This document shows positions 24,990 through 37,116 of a stretch of DNA of 64,000 bases, in pieces; the stretch's first letter is position 1; each line of letters starts with the position of its first letter. Made by a program: the position numbers and the translations under genes. Source of the DNA: Sipunculus nudus (lineage: Eukaryota > Annelida > Sipuncula > Golfingiida > Sipunculidae); assembly GCA_026874595.1 (NCBI GenBank), contig CM049306.1, positions 25,723,519 to 25,787,518 of the forward strand, in the 5' to 3' direction. Under the pieces are notes generated by a model. The model ran no database searches, was not told where the DNA came from, and saw only the letters and a program-made list of their open reading frames with translations.

Positions 24990-26395
24990 CATTGTATCCG
25001 CCAAAACAGACGCTGCCGTCGCCGCCGCCGCCGCCGCCACCGCCATCGCCGCATAGGTTTCCGGAGAACTCCTCCGTAACCACTGAGAAGAATTTTTTTA
25101 AAATTCGGAATTATGATCTGGTCACATGTGAACTGATGCGCCCTCCTTTTTTGTTGACCTCTGACCTGTCCTCTCTGCCCAAAGTCCATTTGTGCGTCTG
25201 TTTCCACACATAAACCCACATATCTCGGGAACCGTTTGACCAATCAGGCTAAGAATTTTGCAGAAATGTACCCATTGGATAGCTTTGTAACATACACTAA
25301 AAATGGTGGCGCCACCTGCCACCATTTTTGCACAGCGTCCATCTGTTCATCTGCCTTGGGATAAAATCACTCATATCTCTGCATTGGTTGGACTTCTCCA
25401 CCTGAAATTTTGCATGTGTATACATCCTGGACAGCTTTCTTGATTTTATTACAGGTGGCGCCACCTACATTTAGGTTTAAGCTGCAGACATCCAAGCTTA
25501 TATCTCAGGAACCGTTTGAATAGTTGGGCCAAAATTTTGCATGTGTATAGATCTCCCATAGCTCTTTATCATACGCAAAACTGGAGGCGCCACCTGCAAC
25601 CATATTGCACAGCGTCCATTTGTTCATCTGCCTTGGGATAAAGTCACTCTTATCTCGGCAGTGGTTTGACTTATCCACCTGAAATTTTACAGGTTTATAC
25701 ATCCTTGACAGCTTTCTTGATTTTATGTCAGGTGGCGCCACCTACATTCACATATACGCTGCAGACATCCAAGCTCATATCTCGGAAACCATTTGACCGA
25801 TTGGGCAAACATTTTGCATGTCTATAGATCTCACATAGCTCCTTATCATACCCAAAATTGGTGGCGCCACCTGATTTTTGCAAAGCATTCGTCTGTTTGT
25901 CTGCTGTGGGCTAAAATCACTCATATACAAGTAGTGGTTTGACTTATCTGCATAAAATTTTGCATGTCTATACATCTTGAATAGCTTTCTCGATTTTTTG
26001 GCAGGTGGCGCCACCTACATTAATGTATACGCTGCAGACATTCAGGCTTATATCTCAGGGCTGGTTTGACATATCCCCCTGAAATTTTGCATGTGTATAG
26101 ATCTCAAATAGCTCCTAATCATACACAAATTGGTGGCGCCACCTGCCTACATTTTTGCACAGCGTCCTCCTGTTTGTCTGCTGTGGGATGAAATCACTCA
26201 TATACAAGTAGTGGTTTGTCTTATCTGCCTAAAATTATGCATGTGTATACAACTTTGACAGCCTCCTGGACTTTGTGGTAGGTGGCACAACCTACATACA
26301 CATTTCCCCTTGCCACTCAATCCATGCCTCACTTCACCCGCCCCACTCTGATTTTAGCGGATACGTAGTCGCTTGTTGACTACCCGTATTCTAGT
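24990..26395 (-). mobile_element. HINE, GTATCCGCC family, minus orientation
   Basis: 5' end ACTAG at 26391-26395 with a hairpin (ATACGGGTAGTC against GACTACGTAT) and subterminal motif at 26352-26364. The core is about eight ~145-bp units carrying GGTGGCGCCACC. Before the 3' end is a (GCC)n tract at 25018-25040. The 3' motif is at 24994-25007, but the inner arm of the 3' hairpin is missing. Closely related to the complete copy at 53424-55320. Confidence 0.8.
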
Positions 26396-26495
26396 TTTTG
26401 TGTTGTGTGCTACCATGCCAGAATTTCAGCAGTGATGTTTGTTCTTGTTCGAAGTGTTTAGTACTTGCATTGTTCATTTAAAGTTAATTTCCTTA

Positions 26496-26783
26496 GGCCA
26501 AAAAAGGTATGGTTTTCAGGCACCGCCTGCGTTAATTTTAACCCCCGCATAAAAAAATTTAGTTTGATTTTTCATCTTTCAAGAAGATACAATAATACAA
26601 TTTTTATAAGATTTCCCTTGGTTATGTAGTGCTTTTACCTGTTTAGCAAAAACATGTTATTATCATGTTTTTCTCTGACCATATGACATTTTTATCGAAA
26701 CATACAAAAAAGGAAATAAAAAAACCTGCCCACCCACATTGATTTATGAAAAAAGTGCCTGAGAGCCAAACTTTTTTTTGGTC
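26496..26783 (+). mobile_element. PIF/Harbinger-type MITE with TTA duplication
   Basis: Ends GGCCAAAAAAGGTATGG and the inverse (…TTTTTTTTGGTC), flanked by TTA at 26493-26495 and 26784-26786. GGCC-type ends and a 3-bp TWA duplication are diagnostic for PIF/Harbinger. Confidence 0.8.
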
Positions 26784-27055
26784 TTATACGTCCTCTATTT
26801 CTATTGACAGGGCTACACTTTTCACACGTTGCCAATCAATTTACAGGGTCCACGTGATGAACAAATAAGAAGGAGAGGAAGCTTATTTAATTCCGTGCTT
26901 CTTTATATATTCTAAACAAGTCTCTCCACGTCACCTCACTGTACATCGTCATATTGCCTTCGGCATGTTAGCTTTACCATAAGCACTATCTGCATGTATA
27001 ATAAAATAATAACATGCAGAGGCCTTCAACTTGGTAACTGCTGTGCCACAGGTTC

Positions 27056-27081
27056 CTGAATCGCTACCCTGAGCGATTCAG
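27056..27081. repeat. Perfect 10-bp hairpin
   Basis: CTGAATCGCT and AGCGATTCAG around a 6-base loop; a second imperfect foldback (attggcgcttttgg...) lies at about 27106-27130. Confidence 0.65.
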
Positions 27082-27131
27082 AAAATTGCGTTGCGTTCAT
27101 TCTCGCATTGGCGCTTTTGGAAACGCTAATG

Positions 27132-29334
27132 TGATAATACAATCGATTTTAATCGCGCTCACGTATGCTTACGCATATTTAAAGTGGCCTCAGTGCGTGG
27201 GATTTAGCACGGTTGCGTTCGGATGTATCATGTATCACAAAAAATCGCACACAACACAGTAGACACGTCCTAGATGTATTTCTTGAATGTACGATCATCA
27301 AGATTAACTCTGCTATGTGTAGTTCATACCGTTATTACAGCCCGATGTATACCTAACAGACAAGAGTCACGTCACGGATGAACGTCACACTCCAAGCAAG
27401 ATTCAGGTCACACGTACTTCGTCAAACTGTCGGTATATGTGTGTGATTCTTTATCCTCATTTATAGTTATCCCAGGGCCGTACGGGGCAAGGGGGGATAG
27501 GCAGTGCCAGAGTGGTCTCTGGAAAAGTCAAATATTGTTGCACGACACTATTCATATGTTGCGTTTCTAAGACACTGGCGATTGGGCTTCATTATGTCAT
27601 TAAGCAGTCCCGTCCCAATTACGTGTCGATAAACTTATGGCCCAGCTTGCGAACTGATTACCTTAGGTCGGTATTTCATGTTATGCTTGGAAAATGGGCT
27701 TGAGGAAACCAATGTTCCGAAAAATCACTTGGCGCCTCGAGTATTCGGAATGGGCTAGCTGGAGCGCGAGGCGGCCGGGACATCTCATCGCCGTGGTGCC
27801 CCAAAACGACGCTATATGACGACCTTCTGTCCCAGCGTGTCACTTAAGTCAGCCGTTGGTCTTTAATTGCCCGACCCCCATCCCACCCCACCCGCCTGAG
27901 CTCTGAATTCCCTTATTGCATTGCTCATGTAAAGACATCTTCCTCTGAATGAAGTATTTATAAATTCATACCTTTGTCTTTCGTATTTTAAGTTATATAT
28001 ATACCTTTTTAAGGGTTTCAGACCACGTTTTGTTCCCTGCAACCCCCCCCCCCCCCCCTCCGGACGTGGGGACTTTTAAGGTTTCGTCATTAGTCCTCCT
28101 GGGTTGGAACCCTTCTTTTCCTAAATCCTGGATCCGCCCCTACTTAGGGCCTATGGGGATCCAGGTTACCTCTAAATGAAATTATTTCCACATTGGCATT
28201 ACCCTAACCCACCACAAAGTTTTATCAAAGTTCTTTCAAACATCCAACGAGGGCAAAAGCATAGCACTTAAATAGTGGATATAAAATTACATTAGCGAAC
28301 CGTATTATTTTGGTGACCAAGCAAGGGGGTTATACAGTTTTTGAGTAATATGTAGTAAAACTATGATGTTAAATTAAAATATTTGTGTGTCGTACAGCCT
28401 TCTCTTTCCTGCGTATACTTTCTGACATTGCGGACTCCGCCGGAAGCAAAGTGGTCGACATACCGACACGCCCAACCATGCAATGAAGATTTTTTGGTCT
28501 CACACAACAATGTATTCACACTCATGTTTCGCATATAAACATTTCGACCTCCGCAAATATGGATACGACCAGCACGGCCGTCAGAATGAATGTAAGGAGT
28601 GTATCAGCTGACATGTAGCAGTCCATATATAGTTTCTGAGAATTTCATAGTAACATAAACCAAAGATTCATACCCTCATAAGATAATCCCTTGAACCTGT
28701 CATAAAAATAGGCCAGGAAACACTGATCCCACCTGGCACAGACTGTTCGTAACGTTATATTTATATCCACATCTTTGATACATGAGGGCGCCGCCAAATA
28801 CTACAATCACTTTCAACAAGGACATCTGGCGGCTAGTCAGATGAACCAGAGTTTGCACCTATTGACATTTCAACCTCCACAAATATTCAACCAACATCCT
28901 AAGGTTAAATGCATGTTTTTTTTTGTTTGTCAAAACTGGCGCATGAACCGTATTTACTAACAGCTTGAACAGAAACCAGCTCATAAATCCGTCATAGAAA
29001 GCCTTACAAGAACTTTTCTGAAGTTCTACAGTTACCTACAGTTAAGTATTATGTACGCCAGAAAGCAGATAAATTCTACAGAAAATGTTGATGAATAGGT
29101 CGAAATGTCACTAGGTGCTAAACGCCCTTTTCTACACTCTGGTTATAACACTAAGCAAGACAAGAACTTTTTAAGTTCTTAATCAAAATAGTGAAGATCA
29201 ATTGTAAGAAAGTTAAATTTGTCCCGATCCAAACATGAAATGCCAAAGAAGAGTCGAACTGCAGGCTACGAATTTGATCACTTATACCTGGCAAGATGAC
29301 ATGTGCATGTGCTTCAAATGGAAGCATCAGTAAC
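27132..29334. other. Little recognisable content
   Basis: Mostly unique sequence with the C-tract repeat at 28010-28150; short frames near 27512-27703 and 28775-28960 lack motifs. Confidence 0.55.
28010..28150 (+). repeat. Dispersed repeat with C-tract, copy 2
   Basis: Same orientation and organisation as 13900-14060, including the C-run and the end at cctggatccgccc. Confidence 0.6.
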
Positions 29335-31027
29335 CCTGCACCCCTCTAAGACAAAACGCAGTCGTCATTTAGACCTGCACATTTCTTTACCATAATGTAG
29401 TCCTCAGCAGGGCACCTTTCTACACCATAATGCAGTCATAAGTTCGACCAGCACCCTTCTACACCATAATACAGTCATCAGTTGAACCTGCATCCCTCTA
29501 AACCATTATGCAACCATCAGTTCGACCTGCACCCTTCTATACCATAAGTAAATCATCATTTAGACATGCACCCTTCTACACCATAACGCAGCCATCAGTT
29601 CGACCTGCACCCTTCTACAAAATAATGCGTTCATCAGTTCAACCTGCCCCTTCTACAGCATAGGTCTAATGTAGCGATCAGTTCGACCTGCACCCTTCTA
29701 CACCATAATGCGTTCATCAGTTCAACCTGCCCCTTCTACAACATAGGCCTAACGCAGCCATCAGTTCGACCTGCACCCTTCTACAAAATAATGCGTTCAT
29801 CAGTTCAACCTGCCCCTTCTACAGCATAGGCCTAATGTAGCCATCAGTTCGACCTGCACCCTTCTACACCATAATGCGTTCATCAGTTCAACCTGCCCCT
29901 TCTACAGCATAGGCCTAATGTAGCGATCAGTTCGACCTGCACCCTTCTACACCATAATGCGTTCATCAGTTCAACCTGCCCCTTCTACAACATAGGCCTA
30001 ACGCAGCCATCAGTTCGACCTGCACCCTTCTACAAAATAATGCGTTCATCAGTTCAACCTGCCCCTTCTACAGCATAGGCCTAATGTAGCCATCAGTTCG
30101 ACCTGCACCCTTCTACACCATAATGCGTTCATCAGTTCAACCTGCCCCTTCTACAACATAGGCCTAATGCAGCCATCAGTTCGACATGCACCCTTCTACA
30201 ACATAATGCGTTCATCAGTTCAACCTGCCCCTTCTACAACATAGGCCTACAACATAATGCAACCATCAGTTCGACATGCACCCTTCTATACCATAATGTA
30301 GCCATCAGCTCGACCTGCACCCAACTACACCATAATGCAGCCATCAGTTCAACCTGCACCCTTCAAGGCCATAATGCAGTCATCAGTTCGACCTAAACCC
30401 CTCTACACCAAATGAAGTCATCATGTAGTTCAACCTGCACCCTTCTACACCATAATGCGGTCATCAGTTCGACCTGAACCCTTCTACACCAAATGAACTC
30501 ATCAGTTCAACCTGCATCCTTCTACACCATAATGAAGTCATCAGTTCAACCTGTACCCTTCTACACCATATGAAGTCATCATGCAGTTCAACCTGCAGTC
30601 CTGCACCCTTCGACACCATAATACGGTCATCAGTTCAACGTGCACCCTTCTACACCACAATGTGGTCATCAGATCAACCTGTACCCTTCTGCACCATAAT
30701 GAAGGCATCAGTTCAACCTGTACCCTTCTGCACCATAATGAAGGAATCAGTTCGATCTGCACTCTTCTGTACCATAATGAAGTCATCAGTTCGACCTGAA
30801 TCCTTCTGTACCATAATGCAGTCATCAGTTCAACGTGCACCCTTCTGTACCATAATGCGGTAATCAGTTCAACCTGCACCCTTCTGTACCATAATGAAGG
30901 AATCAGTTAGACCTGCACCCTTCTGTACCATAATGCGGTAATCAGTTCAACCTGCACCCTTCTGTACCATAATGCGGTAATCAGTTCAACCTGCACCCTT
31001 CTGTACCATAATGAAGTCATCAGACCA
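29335..31027 (+). repeat. Minisatellite with nested 39/83/248-bp periods
   Basis: Basic unit about 37-39 bp: 'cagttcgacctgcaccctt' plus 'ctacaccataatgcagtcat'. From 29590 to 30240 alternating 39- and 44-bp variants form an 83-bp unit, and three of those form a 248-bp unit (marker acaaaataatgcg at 29784 and 30032). The 39-bp units give stop-free frames of 13-residue repeats on both strands; these are not genes. Confidence 0.95.
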
Positions 31028-32000
31028 ACCAAAATATGGCTTCCGTATATATGGTTAAAAATTACACCCTTTCGCATTTTATTCAAATTTACAGGATTTA
31101 TAAACGTGCACCATGAAGTACGGGGTGAACGATATAATTCAATGATCTCTGATATTTCCAGAAGTTCAGCAGGATTAAATAAACACCAGCAAACCGGAGC
31201 CGTCTGCCAGCAGAACGTATCTGGAAGCACGACTCCGGGGTTGGCGGGGTGTCCAGCTCTGCAGCAGACGAGAGACACTCAGAAATTGCCAGGCTAACAC
31301 ATGGCTATATGTTTGCGGGTGATGGGTATGGAGCTTTTTGCGGGTTGTTTTGGCAGGTCGTAAAAGGTTGAAGGTTCTGACAGTTTCATACCCTGGGAGC
31401 CCCAGACAGACGGATCGTCCTCTGCTTAGAAAGATAAAACAAGGACCCCGTGATACCTGGGGATATCAATTATGATCAAATTGCTGTTTGTCCTTGCATT
31501 TTTTATATCGTCTAGATATTGCATGTATCTTTTGTCCCTATGATAATGTTAGTTCTTTACTTTTCTTTGAAAGTTATATTTGAAAACCCCGACACACATA
31601 TTATATATATTTGTATGTATACCTCTTTTTTATGATTAATTCGAGTTCTAAATGCTTCATACAGCCTGATCAATGTATGTACATGGGAGAAAAATATCTT
31701 TTACTTTAGAAAGGAAATCACACAATCACATCATATAGCAATTAACTGCTTATAATTGTTCCAAGAATCGGTTTGATAATGCTTCCATGCATGTTTCACC
31801 TTAAATGCTGCTTAATGTATATAATTAATACACCTTTCCCGATAGCACGCGCCATGGGTGTAACGGATGTTTGCTGTGTTCGGGCCAATTAAAAAAGAGT
31901 CGTAGGATTTGTATTCCAGAAATTCAGACAGGAACCTCAAAAGATAGTGCAGATATTAATAATATCATTATATTTTTAATCTTTTCAAATGCGATATATA
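31028..32000. other. No recognisable gene
   Basis: Somewhat more GC-balanced around 31100-31300, where a 63-codon frame lies between AG and chance donor-like sites, but no protein family is recognisable. Confidence 0.5.
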
Positions 32001-32003
32001 TAA

Positions 32004-32339
32004 GGCCAAAAATAAATAAAAGGTATGGTTCTCAGGCAACGCCCGCATCAATTTTAATCCCCGCATCAAACATTTTTATTTTGATTTTCAATGGAAACTT
32101 ACCAATTTTGAGCTTCAGCCTCTCGGAAATTTCTTTCAAGAAAATAAAATCATCCAGTTTCCTTTATTATGTAGTGCTTTTACATGTTTAACAAAATAAA
32201 TATGTTATTATCATGCTTTTCCCTTATAATTTGACATTTTTATCGAAACATACCAAAAAATTAAAAATAAAAAACCGCCCGCCCGCATTGATTTCTGAAT
32301 AAAAGTGCCTGAGAACCATACCTTTTTTTTATTTTGGCC
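32004..32339 (+). mobile_element. PIF/Harbinger-type MITE with TAA duplication
   Basis: Terminal inverted repeats of about 35 bp (GGCCAAAAATAAATAAAAGG and onward through ggtatggttctcaggca), flanked by TAA at 32001-32003 and 32340-32342. No coding capacity. The best preserved of four copies in this window. Confidence 0.83.
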
Positions 32340-32749
32340 TAACAAACGTTACTATCATAATAATCACTGGACTTAGTTTTAGTCGTCGTCGACAGGTGTA
32401 GCTGGCGAAGCGGTGTATTATCTTGTTTCCACCAGCGGCATATCCTCGATTTCATCACCCGACTTCGATACCCAGGTTTTCCATGGAGCAAGTTCCCACA
32501 CTTGATACACGATAGGCCTACACCATCTCTCTGACATTTTGCATTGTGATAACCCTTTGGCAAATTAGTGTTAAATTTCTCAAAATTTATGAGGAAACAG
32601 TGGGAAATACCTCTCAGGACAGTTTGCATCCTTTCCCACAGTTCAAGAAAAAAAAAAGAAAAAGAAACGGGCATTTCATTCACTTTTGTATGCAACATTG
32701 GTGATACTAAAAATAAAAATAAAAAATGACGTTTTATTGAAAAGCGTAT

Positions 32750-33240
32750 TAAATCTGCTTTGAAATATTATCAAGTATGATGACCTTGACATTCTTTTCA
32801 AGGTCAACGTCGGCTTAACAGTGTCACATTTGATAATATGTTTAAATTTATCATAACTGAACCACTTTACATTTACAAAATGTAACCTGCACCACGCCTA
32901 ATATTTAAAATAGAGAGATATTAAGTAAAAATGAGGTCAAAATCTGTGGATTAAGTAATAATTAGTGTGTCTATTGCACTTTAACCTGCTGATAAGGACT
33001 AACACAACAGTTAGTCCAAAGGAAGTAAAACCCTGTGCAGGGGTCTGTTGTATGCGAAATGGTTACTTGAGTGTGTGACTCCTAAAATATTTAGTGTAGA
33101 TATGCTAATTACCAAACATTTGATGTTATATGGAAGTTGCTTTACAATGATACTACAAATGATGACCTTCCTATGTGTTCATGGTCAGGCAGAGGTCAAC
33201 AAGTTTAAACATATGAGGGTACACTAACTTTATGGTAGCT
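32750..33240 (+). repeat. Old HINE core fragment (ggtcaaggtc type)
   Basis: Diverged units with 'gatgaccttgaca' and 'aggtcaacgtcgg' recur near 32780 and 33165. Related pieces continue at 33890-34050 and 35140-35700; later insertions split the array. Confidence 0.5.
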
Positions 33241-33339
33241 GAAAAAAATCAGTCACAAAAGTTCATCCTTCCACAGGAGGTCGTTTCTACCCCTTTTCCT
33301 CTCAAAACGAACCTCTTCCAGTTGGGTAGTGTTAGGGAG

Positions 33340-33583
33340 CCGGGACTACTGGAGCCTGGACAGTCGAGGGGTAAAACGCTTGGCTCTCTCCGCTGGTGAC
33401 CCGGGTTCGATCCCCGGTGTGGATATGAGAGTGGGTTGTAGTTGCCCGTCCAAGGCCTGTGGTTTTCTCCGGGTTCTCCGGTTTCCTCCACCTCTACAGA
33501 CTACCGAAAGCCATCATCGGAGTCATGGAGAGTACCTTGATTAGTTATTATAACCATTTGTACAATCCATGTAAATAAATAAG
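33340..33583 (+). mobile_element. tRNA-derived SINE with conserved central domain
   Basis: A tRNA-like head (about 33350-33420) has a clear B box within 'cccgggttcgatccccgg'. It is followed by the box 'ggttttctccgggttctccg' continuing 'gtttcctccacc' at 33461-33492, a central domain shared by ancient metazoan SINEs. The tail ends in 'gtaaataaataag'. I do not assign the superfamily. Confidence 0.75.
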
Positions 33584-33796
33584 TTGATATGTCAAACTTT
33601 ACAATCAAAACATGTTGGCCTACGTTTCAAGGAAACACCTACTGTTTACATTTCACATACGTATGCCTACAAAATATATAAGTTATTCCGTAAAGTCCTT
33701 ATCATAAATACACCCATGTTTATGTAGTTTGCTTTGCACCAATTTTGTCCATCATATTAGAACTATATTACCTTCTTTACCAAACATTTAAAATAT

Positions 33797-33801
<5 letters not shown>

Positions 33802-33850
<49 letters not shown>
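33802..33850. repeat. (TA)n microsatellite
   Basis: About 24 TA units. Confidence 0.97.
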
Positions 33851-33852
<2 letters not shown>

Positions 33853-34056
33853 GTGTTTTATTAAGTTTAAACTTTCTAATTTGGTGAGCAAAAATGAAAC
33901 ATGAAAGGTTTAGGATGAAAGATTGGTTTCAAATGTAATCACAAGCTTGTTAAAGAAGATAGTCCTATGAACTTTGACCTAAAAATAAAAAGTGTTCTTC
34001 ACTTAATGTAAGGTATTCATTCTTGAAAGATGGAAAGTTTAGGATGAAACATTTGA

Positions 34057-35136
34057 CATTTAAGCCACGGTCACACTAAATTATACAACTGTTTTATCGT
34101 GCGATAGACCCACGATCAGGTAGTCGCACGACCAGTCAACCCAAATTTGTCCTGATTCTGAAATGGTCGTGATTACTTGATACTGGCGGTAGGTACGACT
34201 GGTGGCACGCTCGGTTGCACGATCAACCAGAACTAGTGACGATTGGTTGCAAGATCAGCCGTGCGACAAGTCGTTGTGATTAATATTGATCGTACGACAA
34301 GTCTTATAGTGACGAGCGACCAATCGTGCGACTTGTCGTAATGACCTGCGACTAGTCTTCAACTGGCGTATATAAATTTTCTTGGCCCGATATCAGCCCT
34401 AGTCATTCGTTCACTAGATCCCGTACAGAACAGTGATATACCTCCAAGAAAAGGAAAAGGACGTGGCAAGGGCCGGACACAACTTGTTTCCAATACCGCG
34501 GCAGAAGCTGTGCTTGCCTTGGTGCAAGGCTGAGAATTGCACACCAGGTGACCCGGGCTGAAATCTCATTTCAGTTATGAAGCCATAACAAAAGCTGTGC
34601 AGAAATCTACACGGCACCCATGTCAGGAGATGATCCAAACTGACAATTGGAGGTAAATAAATATGGCTGACTGAGCTTAGCCCTAGGATACCAACAATTT
34701 TATAACGTTTGCCGAGCTGATAGCACGACCAGTACGTATGGTCGTGCCACATATTGGGAGAGTTCTTGGTAAGTCGCAATTGGGAACCCAAGGTCGTACG
34801 ACCAGTGGTGCCATAAATCGTGGAACGAGCAGTGGTACGACCAATCGTGCAACAAGATGTTGAACGATGATGCACGACTGGTCGTGCGATGACCAACGAC
34901 TGGAGGTACAGCCTTCTTGCGAGCTCCTACGACCTCAAAATTTACAAATCGGACGCAACTGGATTTTGAACATTTTCAAAAACCATCTACGACCGATTTT
35001 TCACCCAGTGATCAGCAACGACCTTCGCGATCGGTCGCACGTTCTTGCACGATCGTCCGGCGTATCCTCAAAATTTGCAGTCGTGGAGCGGTCGTTACCT
35101 GGTCGTATCTCTAGTGTGACCGTGTGACCTTAAATG
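34057..35136. mobile_element. 1.08-kb TIR element rich in GTCGTGCGAC motifs
   Basis: Both ends carry CACGGTCACACTA in inverted orientation, with CATTTAAG outside it on each side, so the inverted repeat is at least 20 bases with a small indel. The interior repeats gtcgtgcgac/cgaccagt variants on both strands. Open frames inside show no transposase motif. No convincing target duplication. Confidence 0.7.
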
Positions 35137-35139
35137 TTT

Positions 35140-35700
35140 GCTTTTGATTAAAGGAGATTTAAGTTTACTACAAAGGAAATTATTATTTGAATCAAGAATT
35201 GAATCGAAAGTATATATTATTATATCATTTCTAAAGCTCCTCTGAATTCACAGGCCTTAAGCTCAAGGTCAAGGTCATCAGTTTTCAAACACATGGCCGG
35301 AAACATGGCCGAAAAGCTAGGTGTTTCAAATTTAGGGATAAACAGGTAATACTTCCTAATTTATCACGTTCACAATTAAGAAATCCTCAAGTTGATGAAC
35401 TATAATTCGGCAAATTTGACCTTGAATATCCTGGCCATAGTCAACATTTTTTGTCTTATGCGATTTTGGTTGAGACAACCTGTGTATCAATTTTGTGAAC
35501 ATTTTATCCTGTACAATGTTCATAAATATTTAACAATACGCTGATTTGACTTTGATTATTAAAGTCAAGATGACCAGTTTTCGAACTCCTCAAAGATTTT
35601 GGTAAAAATAATTTGTGTTACAAATGTTAGGGGGGACATATGCAGTGTTTCAAAAGTAATTGCGTTCACGAGACATCTACCTACAAGGGTCGACTTACGA
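35140..35700 (+). repeat. Old HINE core fragment
   Basis: Contains 'gctcaaggtcaaggtcatcag' and later 'aaagtcaagatgaccag'. Continuation of the array at 32750-33240 beyond the TIR element. Confidence 0.45.
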
Positions 35701-35789
35701 CGACAACGACAGACCTAAAAAAAAGTCTCCTCCAGTAGGATGGGGTGGGGGTTGTTAGGGGGAGGGGGATGACTGGGGTGGAGACATTA

Positions 35790-36340
35790 TAAACACACCA
35801 GGTGTTAGGACACTAGATGAAATCACAGTTGAGAAACTTATACCATCGATGTAACTTGGCAGTCTTTTAGATTAAAGAAAAATGCATAAAAATAGACTAA
35901 ATATACATGTTGTACACTTGTCTTGAACTGATGATACAACAAATGATCAATTAACACACCAGGTTTCGGAACACTTAATGAAACAAAAGCTTAGAAACTG
36001 ACACGATTGACATGATTACAAAAATCGTAAATTAGAACCAGCACATTTGGCACCACCAGTCTTCAAAGACTGATAAAACCGATCAATATGGTAAGCAAAA
36101 ATCAGGCATTTCCTATATTGATTATCGAGATACTGGAGGTTTTGTATAAAAGTTTTAATTATTCTTGTTTGCACAAATAAGCCCCATAACACGGAGAATT
36201 GTTGCATTGACCTAATTTCAGGTTTCCAAAGAGACTTTTACTGACCTCCCAGGAGATAAGTGACATGTTTCTAGGTCTAGGACTACAATTGGTGCCCTTC
36301 TAACTGGAACAATAGTAAATTACTTAAATTGTAGCTCCTT
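35790..36340 (+). repeat. Diverged ~345-bp HINE core unit
   Basis: Matches the 55322-61670 core: 'ggcaccaccagtcttc', 'gatcaatatgg', 'ttatcgagatactgg', 'tgacctaatttcaggtttcc'. Confidence 0.6.
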
Positions 36341-37116
36341 GCAGTGTCTTCTATATGTAATTACTTGACCGAATTCAAGATATACCGATTATCTCTTGCA
36401 TATATTGAATATAAAAAAACCAGTTGTACAAAGCTGAAATGGCCGAATGATCATTTAATTCTGCCTTGGATTTTTTTTTTTTTGCCAAAGGAAAGCCCTC
36501 GAGACGTCACAAGTTCAGTATCAAGGAAATTTGCATCTGGCTAAGGATGCACGTATTTATGTCGGCCATGTTAAAATAGATCTATTGGATTGAAAAAATC
36601 CGGTAGGTACTTACCGAAGGGGGGGGGGGGGCTTGTCCGTACTCCCAAGATCCCTCCAGTGGATACGCCTCTGGACTGCCTCCGATCCCCGATCCCCGTA
36701 CCACCCTCAAAGGGAAAATAGTGAAATATTGATGAATCTACAGGAATTCCCATTAATATCTTAACGATAAGGAAGAGTATATGGATTATTTTTGTGTGCC
36801 AATACATAAAAACTATAAATGCAGTCAGAGCCTACATAAACCTCGCCTGGATCTTAAACAAAATTTGATGTGTCCTAAACAGTATCACGGTTCACCAACT
36901 CCGTGTTTATGTCATAACTAGGTCAGAACTAGAAGAAAGTCGGTACCTAATTCTGATATCAGAAATATTTCACAATTATAGAATCCTATGAATTACACAC
37001 ATATAATGGTGAGATTGCCTCTAAACTTTAATGGATTGTTCTCGAGGTGTTACCCTATCCCTGTAATTCATCCAAATCTGTTCATAATTTGTCTTGACAA
37101 ACCAACGAACCAAGAA
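36341..37116. other. No recognisable gene
   Basis: Unique sequence with a T-tract at about 36471-36484 and a G-tract at about 36619-36630. Confidence 0.55.

Noticed and set aside
24875-25243. Pro-rich and Arg-rich frames
   Set aside because: Produced by the (GCC)n tract at the end of a HINE element.
26352-26395. Canonical Helitron 3' end (hairpin plus CTAG before T)
   Set aside because: Comparison with the plus-strand copy and three other families shows CTAGT here is the inverse of the 5' ACTAG end; the 3' end is the other hairpin.
30541-31278. Repetitive frames of 112 and 123 codons on the minus strand, and 97 codons on plus
   Set aside because: They follow from the 39-bp repeat being a multiple of three and open on both strands.
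32340-32698. 119-codon minus frame with Cys/His residues (CIKCGN)
   Set aside because: Cys spacing does not fit a known zinc finger, and there is no supporting context; perhaps a further SINE-like repeat.
33350-33422. Functional tRNA gene
   Set aside because: B box is good, but the acceptor and anticodon stems do not fold convincingly and a SINE central domain follows directly.
33249-33491. 80-codon minus frame with SNPGHQRREP
   Set aside because: Antisense translation of a tRNA-derived SINE head.
34414-34896. 160-codon minus frame
   Set aside because: Lies wholly inside the TIR element and shows no transposase or other motif; composition follows the GTCGTGCGAC motifs.
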